From Lachnospiraceae bacterium (GTDB lineage Bacteria > Bacillota > Clostridia > Lachnospirales > Lachnospiraceae): a DNA stretch of 43,230 nucleotides. A model generated the notes under the pieces. It was not told the DNA's origin. It saw nothing but the letters and a program-made list of their open reading frames with translations, and ran no database searches. Positions 15,143 to 23,632 of the stretch are shown in pieces. The position numbers were made by a program, and so were the translations under genes. Position 1 is the stretch's first letter. Every line of letters starts with the position of its first letter. The DNA lies in assembly GCA_017461775.1 (NCBI GenBank), contig JAFTXD010000028.1:1-43230 (forward strand), read 5' to 3'.

Positions 15143-17515
15143 TCACTCTATAATGACACAACTGTCAGCACTTTGTAGTCCTTCGGCAGTTACCTTTACC
15201 ACTATTTTTTCTGCCTCTTTTGCCCGCACAATCACCTGCAGTTTTCCGTGGAAGGCTCTGCGCACGGGGCGTTTTTCACTGTCATGGTCTCCCGGGTTAC
15301 CATTGCCGGTTCCTACAAATTCACCGCCGGACACATGGATATAGACCAGAGGATTTGCTGTGGGCACCTCTTTGCCCTGTTCATCCTCTACGGAAATATT
15401 GAAAATCGCCATACCATCAGGCACAACCTGTTCCTTCACTGGGGAAATGGTAAGCCGGCTGGCATATCCGGTAGTTTCCACCTTCTCTTCCAGCACGACC
15501 TCACCATTGCGATAACCTTTGGCGGATAATACTCCCGGCTGGTAGATTACATTTTCCCAGGAAAGGTACCAATTTTTCTCCATGGCTTTCTTTCCATATC
15601 TTTCTCCGTTTACGAAAAGCTCCACCTCATCCAGATTACTGTAGCAGTATATGGTCAGAGGCTGTCCTTCCTTTCCCTGATGGTTCCAGTGAGGAAAAAG
15701 ATGCATCACATTCTCCTGCTGCCACCAGCTTTTCCAGTAATAAAAATTGTCCTTTGCAAAGCCGCAGTAATCCAAGATTCCAAAATGAGAGTACACGGAC
15801 GGATATGACAAAGGTGTCGGTTCTCCTCGGTAGTCCATTCCTGTCCACAGGAAGGTACCCATCAGGAAATCCCTGTCTGCCACATACTTCCACTCGTCCT
15901 CCGCCATGTCCTTTCTCACCGCTTTTTTCCCGGATTTACACTTACTTTCGTTCTCCGGGTCAAGAATATAATACTGGCCCGCATCCTCATTGGTTTCATA
16001 GCATCCACGGGTTCCGCTGTTAGCTGACGCTTCTGTCACAATAATAGGTTGCTCCGGTTTCGACACATGATAGGGGTCCCATGCCGTTCTACAATAGTTA
16101 AAGCCCATCACATCCAGGTGCTGTGTAACGTCCTCATATTTTTCGGCGGTGTCAAATCGCTCCACACCATTCCAGCACACCACCGCACTGGTGATGGGAC
16201 GGGTACCATCCAGCTTTTCCACCAGCTTCTTTAAGGTAATCGTAGTACGAATGGTCTCCGGTTTATCCTGGGAGAAGATCTCCTCATTTCCGATACTCCA
16301 GATAAATACGCTGGGGTGATTACGGCTCATCTTCACCAGAGTCTCCATTGCCTCCAAATCCTCGGGTGCACTGCTCATGCGTCTGCTCTCGCCCATCACC
16401 AGGATTCCCAGCTCGTCGCACAAATCCAGCACATCCTGCGCCATCATATGGTGGGCACTGCGGTACGCATTCATGCCCATGCCTTTCATCTGCTTGAAAC
16501 GATATTCCCAGATATCCTTATAGCAGGCGATTCCCACACCTGCATGGTCCTGATGACAACATAGGCCCTGAATTTTCACATATCTATCATTCAGGAAGAA
16601 GCCCTTTTCCGCATCAAAGGTCAGGCTCCGGAAACCGATAGTAGTCTCTTCCTCATCCAAAAGAGTATCCCCCTCATATAATCGGGTAACCAGCTTATAT
16701 AAATGGGGATTATTCAAATCCCAAAGGGTGATTTTTTCTGCATTCATGGCCCCGTATACCTTCTGGCTCTCCCAGCTCTCTACACTCAGCTCCTCTTCCA
16801 CCCGGCTGTCCGTTCCCAGAAGATGATGCTCCATGCGGAGATTCTTCTCTGACAGTGCTTTACTATTCACCTCTGCATTTATCTTGATAATCGCATTATT
16901 CCCATCATACAAATCATAGGTCACCTGCACGCCCCAGGGCTCTAAGTACACCTCTTCTTTTATTTCCAGCCACACATTCCGGTAAATGCCGCCGCCTTCA
17001 TACCACCAGCCCTCTCTGCCGGTAGAATCCACCCGCACGGCAATCAGGTTTTCCCCCTGCAAATTCACAAAATCCGTGGCATCCACGATAAAGGAATCAT
17101 AGCCCCCGGTGTGGCTCTGTACATAATATTCGTTGATGAAAATGGTACTGTTGCGGTATACTCCCTCAAAATGAAGCAATACCCGCTGTCCCTGCTTGAT
17201 ATTCAAGTCAAAATGCTTGCGATACCAGCCGATTCCTCCCTCTAAGGAGCCTGCTGCGAAAAGTCTGGAATCGATGCTCTCCATCTCAGGAATATCCCGC
17301 ATATCATTTCCTTCACTGGTTCTGCGACTATACTCTCCTTCAGACACAAAATCATGAGGAAGGGTTACTCTACGCCACTTACTATCGTCCAGACTCGCCG
17401 CAGCAGCACCAAAGCCACAGGCCTTTGCCTTAGCACCGCTCCATCTGTCCCAGCCTGTATGGGGAGCTAAATCTCCCAGATAGAATTTCCAGTCCTTATT
17501 AAAGTTTGTTTTCAT
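15143..17515 (-). CDS. GH2 beta-galactosidase-type glycosidase, 790 aa
   Basis: Three-domain GH2 core: sugar-binding sandwich with WRRVTLPHDFV and IGWYRKHF, an immunoglobulin-like domain, and a TIM barrel with QGLCCHQDHAGVG and MGMNAYRSAHH. The acid/base glutamate is in WSIGNEE (about residue 408) and the nucleophile in IIVTEASA (about 492). A C-terminal domain like DUF4982 and an invasin-like sandwich (VPDGMAIFNISVEDEQGKEV) follow. The glucuronidase N-x-K pattern is not seen, so removal of galactose from side chains is most likely. No signal peptide. AGGGAGAAGG precedes the ATG. It starts 12 bases after the GH105 gene. Confidence 0.88.
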   Translation of the reverse strand: MKTNFNKDWKFYLGDLAPHTGWDRWSGAKAKACGFGAAAASLDDSKWRRVTLPHDFVSEGEYSRRTSEGNDMRDIPEMESIDSRLFAAGSLEGGIGWYRKHFDLNIKQGQRVLLHFEGVYRNSTIFINEYYVQSHTGGYDSFIVDATDFVNLQGENLIAVRVDSTGREGWWYEGGGIYRNVWLEIKEEVYLEPWGVQVTYDLYDGNNAIIKINAEVNSKALSEKNLRMEHHLLGTDSRVEEELSVESWESQKVYGAMNAEKITLWDLNNPHLYKLVTRLYEGDTLLDEEETTIGFRSLTFDAEKGFFLNDRYVKIQGLCCHQDHAGVGIACYKDIWEYRFKQMKGMGMNAYRSAHHMMAQDVLDLCDELGILVMGESRRMSSAPEDLEAMETLVKMSRNHPSVFIWSIGNEEIFSQDKPETIRTTITLKKLVEKLDGTRPITSAVVCWNGVERFDTAEKYEDVTQHLDVMGFNYCRTAWDPYHVSKPEQPIIVTEASANSGTRGCYETNEDAGQYYILDPENESKCKSGKKAVRKDMAEDEWKYVADRDFLMGTFLWTGMDYRGEPTPLSYPSVYSHFGILDYCGFAKDNFYYWKSWWQQENVMHLFPHWNHQGKEGQPLTIYCYSNLDEVELFVNGERYGKKAMEKNWYLSWENVIYQPGVLSAKGYRNGEVVLEEKVETTGYASRLTISPVKEQVVPDGMAIFNISVEDEQGKEVPTANPLVYIHVSGGEFVGTGNGNPGDHDSEKRPVRRAFHGKLQVIVRAKEAEKIVVKVTAEGLQSADSCVIIE

Positions 17516-17527
17516 TTGACCTTCTCC

Positions 17528-18622
17528 CTAAAACATATCTTTGCCATACTTTTCTGCCCAAGCACACATAATCAGAAATGCACCCACACCGTGCAAATCA
17601 TTGGTAGATGTAGGGCGATTAATATAGTGCCGGTAATCTCCCACGCCGGTTCCCACGCACACATTGCCAATCTGGATGTCTTCACCCTCAAAGGTCAGGC
17701 TCTGAATCACTCCTTCATAGCCCTTCTTGGCATATTTCAGATAGGCCTCCTCCAGAATTCCCTTTGCCACCGCCTTGCAAATGGCTGCCACATACAGGCA
17801 GGTGCAGGAATTTTCCGGCCAGTTGTCCTCATTTTCTATTTTATCCACCACCTGGTACCATCTGCCGTCCGGGCCTTGATACCTACAAAGGTTCTGCAAA
17901 AGCTCTGCTATTAGGCGCTCCAGCTCCTCGCGCTTTGGATGGTTTTCCGGCAGAAAATCCAAATCATCCAGTAACGCTACCGGTACCCAGCCCATGGAAC
18001 GCCCCCAGAACTCCGGAGAAAGTCCGGTTTCCTTGTCCGCCCATTCTGCAGCCCGCTCGCTGTCGTAAGCATGGTAAAGCAGTCCGGTTTTCTCATCCCT
18101 GGTCACCTTCTCCATAAGAAGCGCCTGAGAAGCCACCTCATCGAAAAACTCCGGTGCATTATACTTTGCGGCATATTCCGCCAAAATCGGGCCGCCCATG
18201 TACAGACCGTCCAACCACATTTCATTGGCAAACCAGGCCTTGTGCCAAAAGCCGCCCTCTTTATTTTTAGGATACTTACGCATCACTTCAATTAAGGTTT
18301 CCAGAGCCTTTCGGTATTTTTCCTCCCCGGTACGCTCTATCAGAGGGTAAAGCAGAATTCCGGGCTGAATATCGTCCATCTGCCCATGATCGCATTCAAA
18401 AATATTGCCCTCCTCGTCCATCATGGCATCCACCCAGGCCTTCATATATTCAAAATATCTCTCGTCCCTGCAAAGAAGGTAGGTCTGGTACACCCCAGAT
18501 AAAAACACGCCCTGATGATAGTGAAAGCGTCCCACCGGTGGCAAAGCCGGTGCCTCAAACCTCCGCATCATGGTCTCCACTGCTGCCTTTGCATAAAATA
18601 GCGGTTCCTTTATCTGTTCCAT
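17528..18622 (-). CDS. GH105 unsaturated rhamnogalacturonyl hydrolase (YteR-like), 364 aa
   Basis: Hydrolyses the unsaturated galacturonyl residue that pectin lyases leave on rhamnogalacturonan oligosaccharides. The chain shows the (alpha/alpha)6 barrel signatures of the family: NEMWLDGLYMGGPILAEY with the catalytic aspartate (about residue 140), LLYHAYDSE (about 182), EFWGRSMGWVPVALLD, and the C-terminal STNDLHGVGAFLIMCAW. The ATG at 18622 follows AAGGAGG. No signal peptide. It is the first gene of a four-gene operon and is divergent from an AraC regulator. Its presence implies a rhamnogalacturonan lyase elsewhere in the genome. Confidence 0.93.
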   Translation of the reverse strand: MEQIKEPLFYAKAAVETMMRRFEAPALPPVGRFHYHQGVFLSGVYQTYLLCRDERYFEYMKAWVDAMMDEEGNIFECDHGQMDDIQPGILLYPLIERTGEEKYRKALETLIEVMRKYPKNKEGGFWHKAWFANEMWLDGLYMGGPILAEYAAKYNAPEFFDEVASQALLMEKVTRDEKTGLLYHAYDSERAAEWADKETGLSPEFWGRSMGWVPVALLDDLDFLPENHPKREELERLIAELLQNLCRYQGPDGRWYQVVDKIENEDNWPENSCTCLYVAAICKAVAKGILEEAYLKYAKKGYEGVIQSLTFEGEDIQIGNVCVGTGVGDYRHYINRPTSTNDLHGVGAFLIMCAWAEKYGKDMF

Positions 18623-18686
18623 ACATATCCTCCTTATTTCGTATTGCGGCTCACTTCCCAAGCTTCTATGATTCATTTCTATCTCG

Positions 18687-18715
18687 ATTATATCCTTACT
18701 GTAGTTACAATAAAA
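18687..18715 (-). promoter_or_regulatory. Promoter of the rhamnogalacturonan operon, activator-dependent in look
   Basis: A perfect TATAAT (minus strand, 18687-18692) is preceded after 17 bp by only a weak -35 hexamer (TTTTAT, 18710-18715). A good -10 with a poor -35 fits dependence on the divergently encoded AraC protein. Confidence 0.5.
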
Positions 18716-18724
18716 TGACCCATC

Positions 18725-18778
18725 ATGAACATATTTACATATTGTATTGACTTATAGTATACTTTTGATAATGAACAT
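18725..18778 (+). promoter_or_regulatory. Promoter of araC-type gene with direct repeat ATGAACAT
   Basis: TTTACA (18734-18739) and TATACT (18758-18763) are 18 bp apart. The octamer ATGAACAT occurs at 18725-18732 and again at 18771-18778, same orientation, flanking the promoter. It may be the AraC binding half-site. Confidence 0.5.
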
Positions 18779-18792
18779 TATGGAGGATTCTC

Positions 18793-19614
18793 ATGCAGAC
18801 CAAACGTGCCAACATTAATACTTCTTTGGAAATCAGTCGGGAAAGCATTGACCACGCCTGGACCATGCCCTATGCTCACTTCCATAACAGTTATGAATTG
18901 TATATCCTGACAAGCGGAGAGCGTATTGTCTCCATAGATGAGGAGGAATATGAGACCCTCGCCGGGGACGTGGCGCTTTTTGCTCCGAATCATCCCCACC
19001 ACAGCAAGGGAACCACGCCTTTTTCCGGTATCTGCGTGCACTTTTCCGGAGAATTCCTAAAGCAGTATTTCGGGGAAAGCGCCAGAAAGCATCTGCTGAA
19101 ATGCTTCAACAAGCATGTTATTCATCTTTCTGCAAAGCAGCTTGCTGCCACCCAGACCATCGTGGATAGCTTCCAGCCCGGCTCCCCCTTTGCCTTTTTG
19201 AAGCTGGGACAGCTTCTGGAGCAGATTACCACCGCGCTGGATACCACCCAAAAAGAGGCTTCCCTTCCCCATCCCTATCGGCAGGAAAGTAAAGCCTCTC
19301 TTATTCTTGCTTATGTAAAAGAAAACTACGTTTTCATTCAGACCGTGGAGGAGCTGGCTACCCGCTTCCAGGTTTCGGAAGGATACATCTATCGCATCTT
19401 CCGGGAAACCTTGGGCACTACCCCCAAGGAATACATCAACCATCTGCGCCTGGAGCACATCATCCACCGACTGCGCTACTCCGACAAGCCCATCAAAACC
19501 ATTGCCGCCCAAGGCGGCTTCTCCTGCTACGAGTACTTTATCCGCCTCTTCAAAGAAAAGGAGGGTTGTACTCCCGGTGAGTACCGCCGCAGGCTCCGAC
19601 AGCCAACATCTTAG
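18793..19614 (+). CDS. AraC-family transcriptional regulator, 273 aa
   Basis: N-terminal cupin sensor domain (about residues 15-150) with MPYAHFHNSYELYILTSGER and GDVALFAPNHPHHSKG, which hold the sugar site in this family. The C-terminal double helix-turn-helix (about 175-270) has VEELATRFQVSEGYIYRIF and IKTIAAQGGFSCYEYFIRLF. It is divergent from the rhamnogalacturonan operon and most likely activates it in response to an oligosaccharide or rhamnose (inference from position). GGAGG precedes the ATG. Its stop is ten bases from the stop of the convergent glucuronidase gene, with no terminator between. Confidence 0.92.
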   Translation: MQTKRANINTSLEISRESIDHAWTMPYAHFHNSYELYILTSGERIVSIDEEEYETLAGDVALFAPNHPHHSKGTTPFSGICVHFSGEFLKQYFGESARKHLLKCFNKHVIHLSAKQLAATQTIVDSFQPGSPFAFLKLGQLLEQITTALDTTQKEASLPHPYRQESKASLILAYVKENYVFIQTVEELATRFQVSEGYIYRIFRETLGTTPKEYINHLRLEHIIHRLRYSDKPIKTIAAQGGFSCYEYFIRLFKEKEGCTPGEYRRRLRQPTS

Positions 19615-19624
19615 TTTATGCCTG

Positions 19625-21292
19625 TTATTCCTCCCTTGGCTGTAATAAGGGGAACAACTCCTTCACCACATCAAAGGCTTCCTTGGGTCTGCGGTACTCG
19701 TCCACCACACCCTTGTTGTTGTAGCTACGAGGACGCACAGCAAACCACTCTTCCTGAGTTACGCGACAGTCTGCAAACTGCCAGATAAAGGTGCCGCTAA
19801 GTCTGTCATCTTCCGCATATGCCAACAGATTTTCTTTGATAATATCTGCCTGACGCTCTTCGCTCCATTTTGCTCTGGTGCGGTCTCTGTTACCATAAAT
19901 AGCACCCGCGCCAAACTCACTGACAATCACCGGCTTTCCGGCTCCGCCTGTACTTTCAATCCAATCCATCTCCTGCTCATGACGCTCCTTCACGGAGATA
20001 TCCTGATACCAGCCCGAATAGATGTTGAAGGATACCATATCCGGCAGATCCAAACAGATATCCGTGAAATGCCTGCATGTCGCGAAGGTAGTAGGGCGAG
20101 ATGTATCCAGGGACTTAATCTGTTCAAACTGTTTTTTGTACTTCTCTCTTCCCTCCGGGGTCTCGCTGGCGCACTCGTTCAAAATTCCCCAAATCACGAT
20201 GGAGGGGTGATTGTAATGATACTCAATCATCTCGTTGATACAATCCTCGCACTGTCTGTCAAAATGAGGATTCTGCATCTTCTTTAAATCAAAGCCTCTG
20301 GCGTGATTCTCCTCCCACACCAGCATACCTCTTTCATCGCATAAATCCAGGAAACGCTCGTCATTGGGATAATGGCAGGTACGCACGGCGTTTGAGCCCA
20401 GCTCCTGCATCAAGTCCATATCCTGCGCCATCAGCTGCACCGGGATAGCACAACCAATCTTGCCATAATCTTCATGTCGGTTAAAGCCCTTTAAGAATAC
20501 AGACTTACCATTGATTTTGATGCGTCTGCCCTCTACAGTCACCTGACGGAAGCCCACTCTGTCAATGAAATCGTCCACCAGAATCCAGTCATCCAAGAGG
20601 CGTGCTTCCAGATAATACAAATTCGCCTCACCTACATTCCATTCCTTAACATCCTCATATTCCTGTGTCAATACCACTTCCGCGGTAGCTCCTGCTGCCA
20701 GAGATACCTGGCTCTCTTCACTCACTCCTGCAAGGCTTACCTTTACTGTCACGTTTTTATCTCTTTCCGATAAATTCTCTACTTTTACCGTAGTAGTTCC
20801 CTGCCATTTCCCATCAACCAACGTAGGCAGGAAATGTACATTTTTAATATAAACATCACCCAACTCCTCCATGGCTACCGGTCGGGTCAGACCGCCATAG
20901 GTATAGTAATCGTTGGGCACATGAAGAGAAGATTCCTCTGTGAAGCGATTGTCCACAAACACCTTGATTTCGTGGCTTCCCTTCTTTACATTTCTCACCA
21001 CCGCAGAAAAGGGGGTAAATGCATTGTAATGATGTGCAATCTTCTCCCCATCGAAATATACATCTCCGGTGTGGCTGACCCCCTTAAATTCCAGTCGCAA
21101 ATTACAATCTTGAGAAACCTCCACCCTGCGGTAAAAGCTGCCCGTTCCCCGGTAATTCATAAGCTCCGGGTGCTGCTCCCAGCATCCCGGCACCGGCAGG
21201 GAATATTCCTTACCATCCTCTTTTACAAATCTCCAGATGCCCTCCAGCTCCTTCTGTGGACGTACCTTATGCTGCTCAAATAAACGAATCAT
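19625..21292 (-). CDS. uidA: GH2 beta-glucuronidase, 555 aa
   Basis: GH2 layout with sugar-binding sandwich (GCWEQHPELMNYRGTGSFYR), an immunoglobulin-like domain and a TIM barrel. The acid/base is in GILNECAS (about residue 371) and the nucleophile in IVSEFGAGA (about 458). RPRSYNNKGVVDEYRRPK (about 522-539) carries the N-x-K motif that in beta-glucuronidases binds the sugar carboxylate, so glucuronide substrates are favoured over galactosides. Length is slightly under the usual 600. No signal peptide. It may remove glucuronic acid from pectic or arabinogalactan side chains, or act on host and drug glucuronides. AAGAAGGAG precedes the ATG. Confidence 0.85.
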   Translation of the reverse strand: MIRLFEQHKVRPQKELEGIWRFVKEDGKEYSLPVPGCWEQHPELMNYRGTGSFYRRVEVSQDCNLRLEFKGVSHTGDVYFDGEKIAHHYNAFTPFSAVVRNVKKGSHEIKVFVDNRFTEESSLHVPNDYYTYGGLTRPVAMEELGDVYIKNVHFLPTLVDGKWQGTTTVKVENLSERDKNVTVKVSLAGVSEESQVSLAAGATAEVVLTQEYEDVKEWNVGEANLYYLEARLLDDWILVDDFIDRVGFRQVTVEGRRIKINGKSVFLKGFNRHEDYGKIGCAIPVQLMAQDMDLMQELGSNAVRTCHYPNDERFLDLCDERGMLVWEENHARGFDLKKMQNPHFDRQCEDCINEMIEYHYNHPSIVIWGILNECASETPEGREKYKKQFEQIKSLDTSRPTTFATCRHFTDICLDLPDMVSFNIYSGWYQDISVKERHEQEMDWIESTGGAGKPVIVSEFGAGAIYGNRDRTRAKWSEERQADIIKENLLAYAEDDRLSGTFIWQFADCRVTQEEWFAVRPRSYNNKGVVDEYRRPKEAFDVVKELFPLLQPREE

Positions 21293-21340
21293 GGCTATTC
21301 TCCTTCTTTGCAGTGAAGCTCCTTTTGTTTTCTTACTTTT

Positions 21341-21369
21341 ATTTAACCCTTTTTACAGCTCTGTGACAA
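21341..21369 (-). promoter_or_regulatory. Candidate promoter of the beta-glucuronidase gene
   Basis: On the minus strand TTGTCA (21364-21369) is followed after 17 bp by TTAAAT (21341-21346), about 50 bases before the start codon. Confidence 0.5.
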
Positions 21370-21428
21370 TGTTCTAAAGTCTAAATTCGAGACCGGAAAA
21401 TTGTGCATTTTGACATTATTATATAAAG

Positions 21429-22265
21429 CTAGCTCTGATTTTGCAGACGGTACTCCTTCGCCGTCATGTTTTCCTGCTTTTTAAAGGTCTTACAGAAATA
21501 ATTACAATTCTCAAATCCGCACCACAGGGCAATGGTTTCAATGGAATGGGTGGAAGAAAGCAGGAGCTTTTTGGCATTCTCGATGCGAATCATATTGATA
21601 TACTCTGTGGGGCGTTTCCCGGTACACTCCTTAAAAACCCGGCACAAATGCTGGGGCGACACCTTAATCAAATCGCACAAATCCTGTACGCTGATATGGG
21701 TCATAAAATGATAATCAATATAATCCCGCAGAACGGACATATTTTTCTCATATACATTTTCCTGCTCCACCGCTTCCTTCCCCGGTGCAATCATCTCACA
21801 CTGTCTGGCAAATTCCATAATGAATTCATGAAGATGGGCGGATGCAAAATAATTGCCCTTTTCCTTATCGTATAGAAGCTCCCTGTGCATTCGCTTCATA
21901 ATGGCATCCAGAAAGATGGTGGTTTTTAACGGATATACCTTACCACCTTCCAGCCCAATCAATTTATACAGTGCTTTTAACCCATCTCCCGCGCAGGACA
22001 CCCAGCGTAAATCCCATACATCGCCATCGGGATAATACTGGTGAGGCACCCCTGCCGGCACAAAGAAAGCGCTCCCCGCCGGAAGATTAATTCGGCGCCC
22101 GAAGATTTCCAGCTTTCCGGAACCGGTCTCCCCATAAAAAAACTGGTCATAGGGATGTCCCTCCGGCTTCACTACTGCCGGTTGTAGCTCGTGCTGTCCT
22201 ATGCTGACAATATAAAAGGGAAGTCCTTGCAAATCCTCTGTTTTGGGATAGGAATAATACCACAT
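21429..22265 (-). CDS. AraC-family transcriptional regulator, 278 aa
   Basis: The start at 22265 follows GAGGTG with a four-base gap; the further upstream codons lack a ribosome site. The N-terminal cupin (about residues 25-100) has HPYDQFFYGETGSGKLEI and LPAGSAFFVPAGVPHQYYPDG. The C-terminal DNA-binding part has ISVQDLCDLIKVSPQHLCRVF and SIETIALWCGFENCNYFCKTF. It sits directly upstream of the beta-glucuronidase gene on the same strand and most probably activates it. Divergent from the lipoprotein gene at 22365, with overlapping promoters. Confidence 0.92.
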   Translation of the reverse strand: MWYYSYPKTEDLQGLPFYIVSIGQHELQPAVVKPEGHPYDQFFYGETGSGKLEIFGRRINLPAGSAFFVPAGVPHQYYPDGDVWDLRWVSCAGDGLKALYKLIGLEGGKVYPLKTTIFLDAIMKRMHRELLYDKEKGNYFASAHLHEFIMEFARQCEMIAPGKEAVEQENVYEKNMSVLRDYIDYHFMTHISVQDLCDLIKVSPQHLCRVFKECTGKRPTEYINMIRIENAKKLLLSSTHSIETIALWCGFENCNYFCKTFKKQENMTAKEYRLQNQS

Positions 22266-22297
22266 TTTACACCTCATGTTCATATTGTTCTATCAAA

Positions 22298-22339
22298 AGA
22301 ATATCATTTATTGTCCGATTCTGCAATCCATGTTACGAT
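22298..22339. promoter_or_regulatory. Overlapping divergent promoters
   Basis: Minus strand: TTGCAG (22321-22326), 17 bp, TATTCT (22298-22303) toward the AraC gene. Plus strand: TTGTCC (22311-22316), 17 bp, TACGAT (22334-22339) toward the lipoprotein gene. The hexamers interleave, so the two transcripts probably exclude each other. Confidence 0.55.
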
Positions 22340-22364
22340 GATTCAAAACTTTGGGAGGTTAGAT

Positions 22365-23000
22365 ATGAAAAAGAGACTTTTATTACTTTGCACAATTCTT
22401 GCATTAACCCTTAGTGGCTGTGGCGCACCTTCTGAGCCTGCGTCAGAAAACACCCCTGCGGAAAGTGTACCGGCGGCAACGGAAGCACCCACTCCGTCAC
22501 CAACACCTATGCCGGGTACTGCAATGTTCAAAATGGGCAATCCTGCTTCCATTCTGCTTGCAGATATTGCGGAAGAATCCGGTGATGCCGCCAATGCCTG
22601 GATAAAGGTAGCGACTGCCTTTGACCCGGAACTGACAGTATATGATGTGACTTCCATGCCGGCAAACACCATCGGTATTGCAGTTACCTTTGAGGTAGAA
22701 GACTTTGATTTGGGAGAAGCCACTCTGTACTGGTGCTATCAGCTAAAAACTGCGGACGGAACCGTATCCGTATGGGATACCTCCTCTCCTACAGACACCC
22801 TCACCATTACCGAGGATGGAAAGTACTGTCTGGTATTTGATGCAAACGCTGCTCTCGGTGCTCCGATTGCCCAGATTGAGTCCTTCCAGATGGTATTCCC
22901 ATGTACTACTACCACTGCTACGGAGGTAGAATTAAAGAGTGCCGTATGCTGCACCACACCGGAGGAGCTTACCGCCTACACTACCGGTAAAGTAGAATAA
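22365..23000 (+). CDS. Secreted lipoprotein with Pro/Thr linker and unknown sandwich domain, 211 aa
   Basis: The ATG at 22365 follows GGGAGG and starts MKKRLLLLCTILALTLSGC, a signal peptide with lipobox LSGC. A linker rich in Ala, Pro, Thr and Ser (about residues 20-50) leads to a domain of about 155 residues rich in beta-prone and acidic residues, with Cys at several sites. I do not recognise the family. The linker resembles those of the arabinanase and LamG lipoproteins further right, which fits a surface display role. The next genes encode a chromate transporter pair, but a leader hairpin with a T run separates them. Confidence 0.7.
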   Translation: MKKRLLLLCTILALTLSGCGAPSEPASENTPAESVPAATEAPTPSPTPMPGTAMFKMGNPASILLADIAEESGDAANAWIKVATAFDPELTVYDVTSMPANTIGIAVTFEVEDFDLGEATLYWCYQLKTADGTVSVWDTSSPTDTLTITEDGKYCLVFDANAALGAPIAQIESFQMVFPCTTTTATEVELKSAVCCTTPEELTAYTTGKVE

Positions 23001-23010
23001 TTACCTCTAT

Positions 23011-23089
23011 TGACGTCTTTCTGATTTTATCTTATGATTGTCTGAGTTACGAAAAACATAAGATAAACATTGGAAAGGCGTCATTTTTT
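23011..23089 (+). promoter_or_regulatory. Long structured leader or attenuator before the chromate transporter
   Basis: An 11-bp helix, TGACGTCTTTC (23011-23021) with GAAAGGCGTCA (23073-23083), one G-U pair, encloses a perfect 10-bp helix, TTATCTTATG (23027-23036) with CATAAGATAA (23057-23066), and a 20-base loop. Six T residues follow and the ATG comes immediately after. The only Shine-Dalgarno candidate, AAAGG, is inside the outer helix. The shape suits a terminator or a translation switch. Confidence 0.6.
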
Positions 23090-23632
23090 ATGAAAGAATT
23101 ATTTTCCCTATATGCCACCTTTTTCCGCATCGGCGGGCTGACCTTTGGTGGCGGACTCACCATGCTTCCCATGCTGACCCATGAGCTGGTGGAAAAGAAG
23201 GATTGGGTTACGGAGGACGAATTATTGGATTATTATGCGGTGGGACAGTGTACTCCCGGTATTATTGCTGTAAACACTGCTACCTTTGTGGGCTACAAGA
23301 GAAAGGGTGTTATGGGTGGTATTTTCGCTACCCTGGGCATGATTAGTCCATCCCTGATTATCATTTCCATTCTGGCCATGTTTTTGAACCAGTGGCTCAG
23401 CAATGTATGGGTAAGCCATGCGGTAAATGGTATCAAGGTTGTGGTTTGCGCCCTGATGCTGAATACCATTGTCACCATGGCCAAAAAGAGTATTGTCAGT
23501 GCTCTTTCCGGAGCTGTGGCTGTGATAGCTTTCCTTTTGGCGCTTTTTACTCCGGTTCCTACCGTTTTAATTGTTATTATTGCAGGAGTTCTGGGCATTA
23601 TTTTATATAAAACGGGAGGACTTAAGGTATGA
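23090..23632 (+). CDS. Chromate transporter family protein, first half-subunit (ChrA-like), 180 aa
   Basis: One of two short ChrA units: IGGLTFGGGLTMLPMLTHEL (about residues 13-32), YAVGQCTPGIIAVNTATFVGY (about 50-70), then hydrophobic helices to the end. In many Firmicutes the long two-repeat ChrA is split into two such genes. The substrate may be chromate or sulfate, or another anion; no resistance genes are nearby. The ribosome site is held in the leader hairpin. The next gene starts in an ATGA overlap. Confidence 0.88.
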   Translation: MKELFSLYATFFRIGGLTFGGGLTMLPMLTHELVEKKDWVTEDELLDYYAVGQCTPGIIAVNTATFVGYKRKGVMGGIFATLGMISPSLIIISILAMFLNQWLSNVWVSHAVNGIKVVVCALMLNTIVTMAKKSIVSALSGAVAVIAFLLALFTPVPTVLIVIIAGVLGIILYKTGGLKV

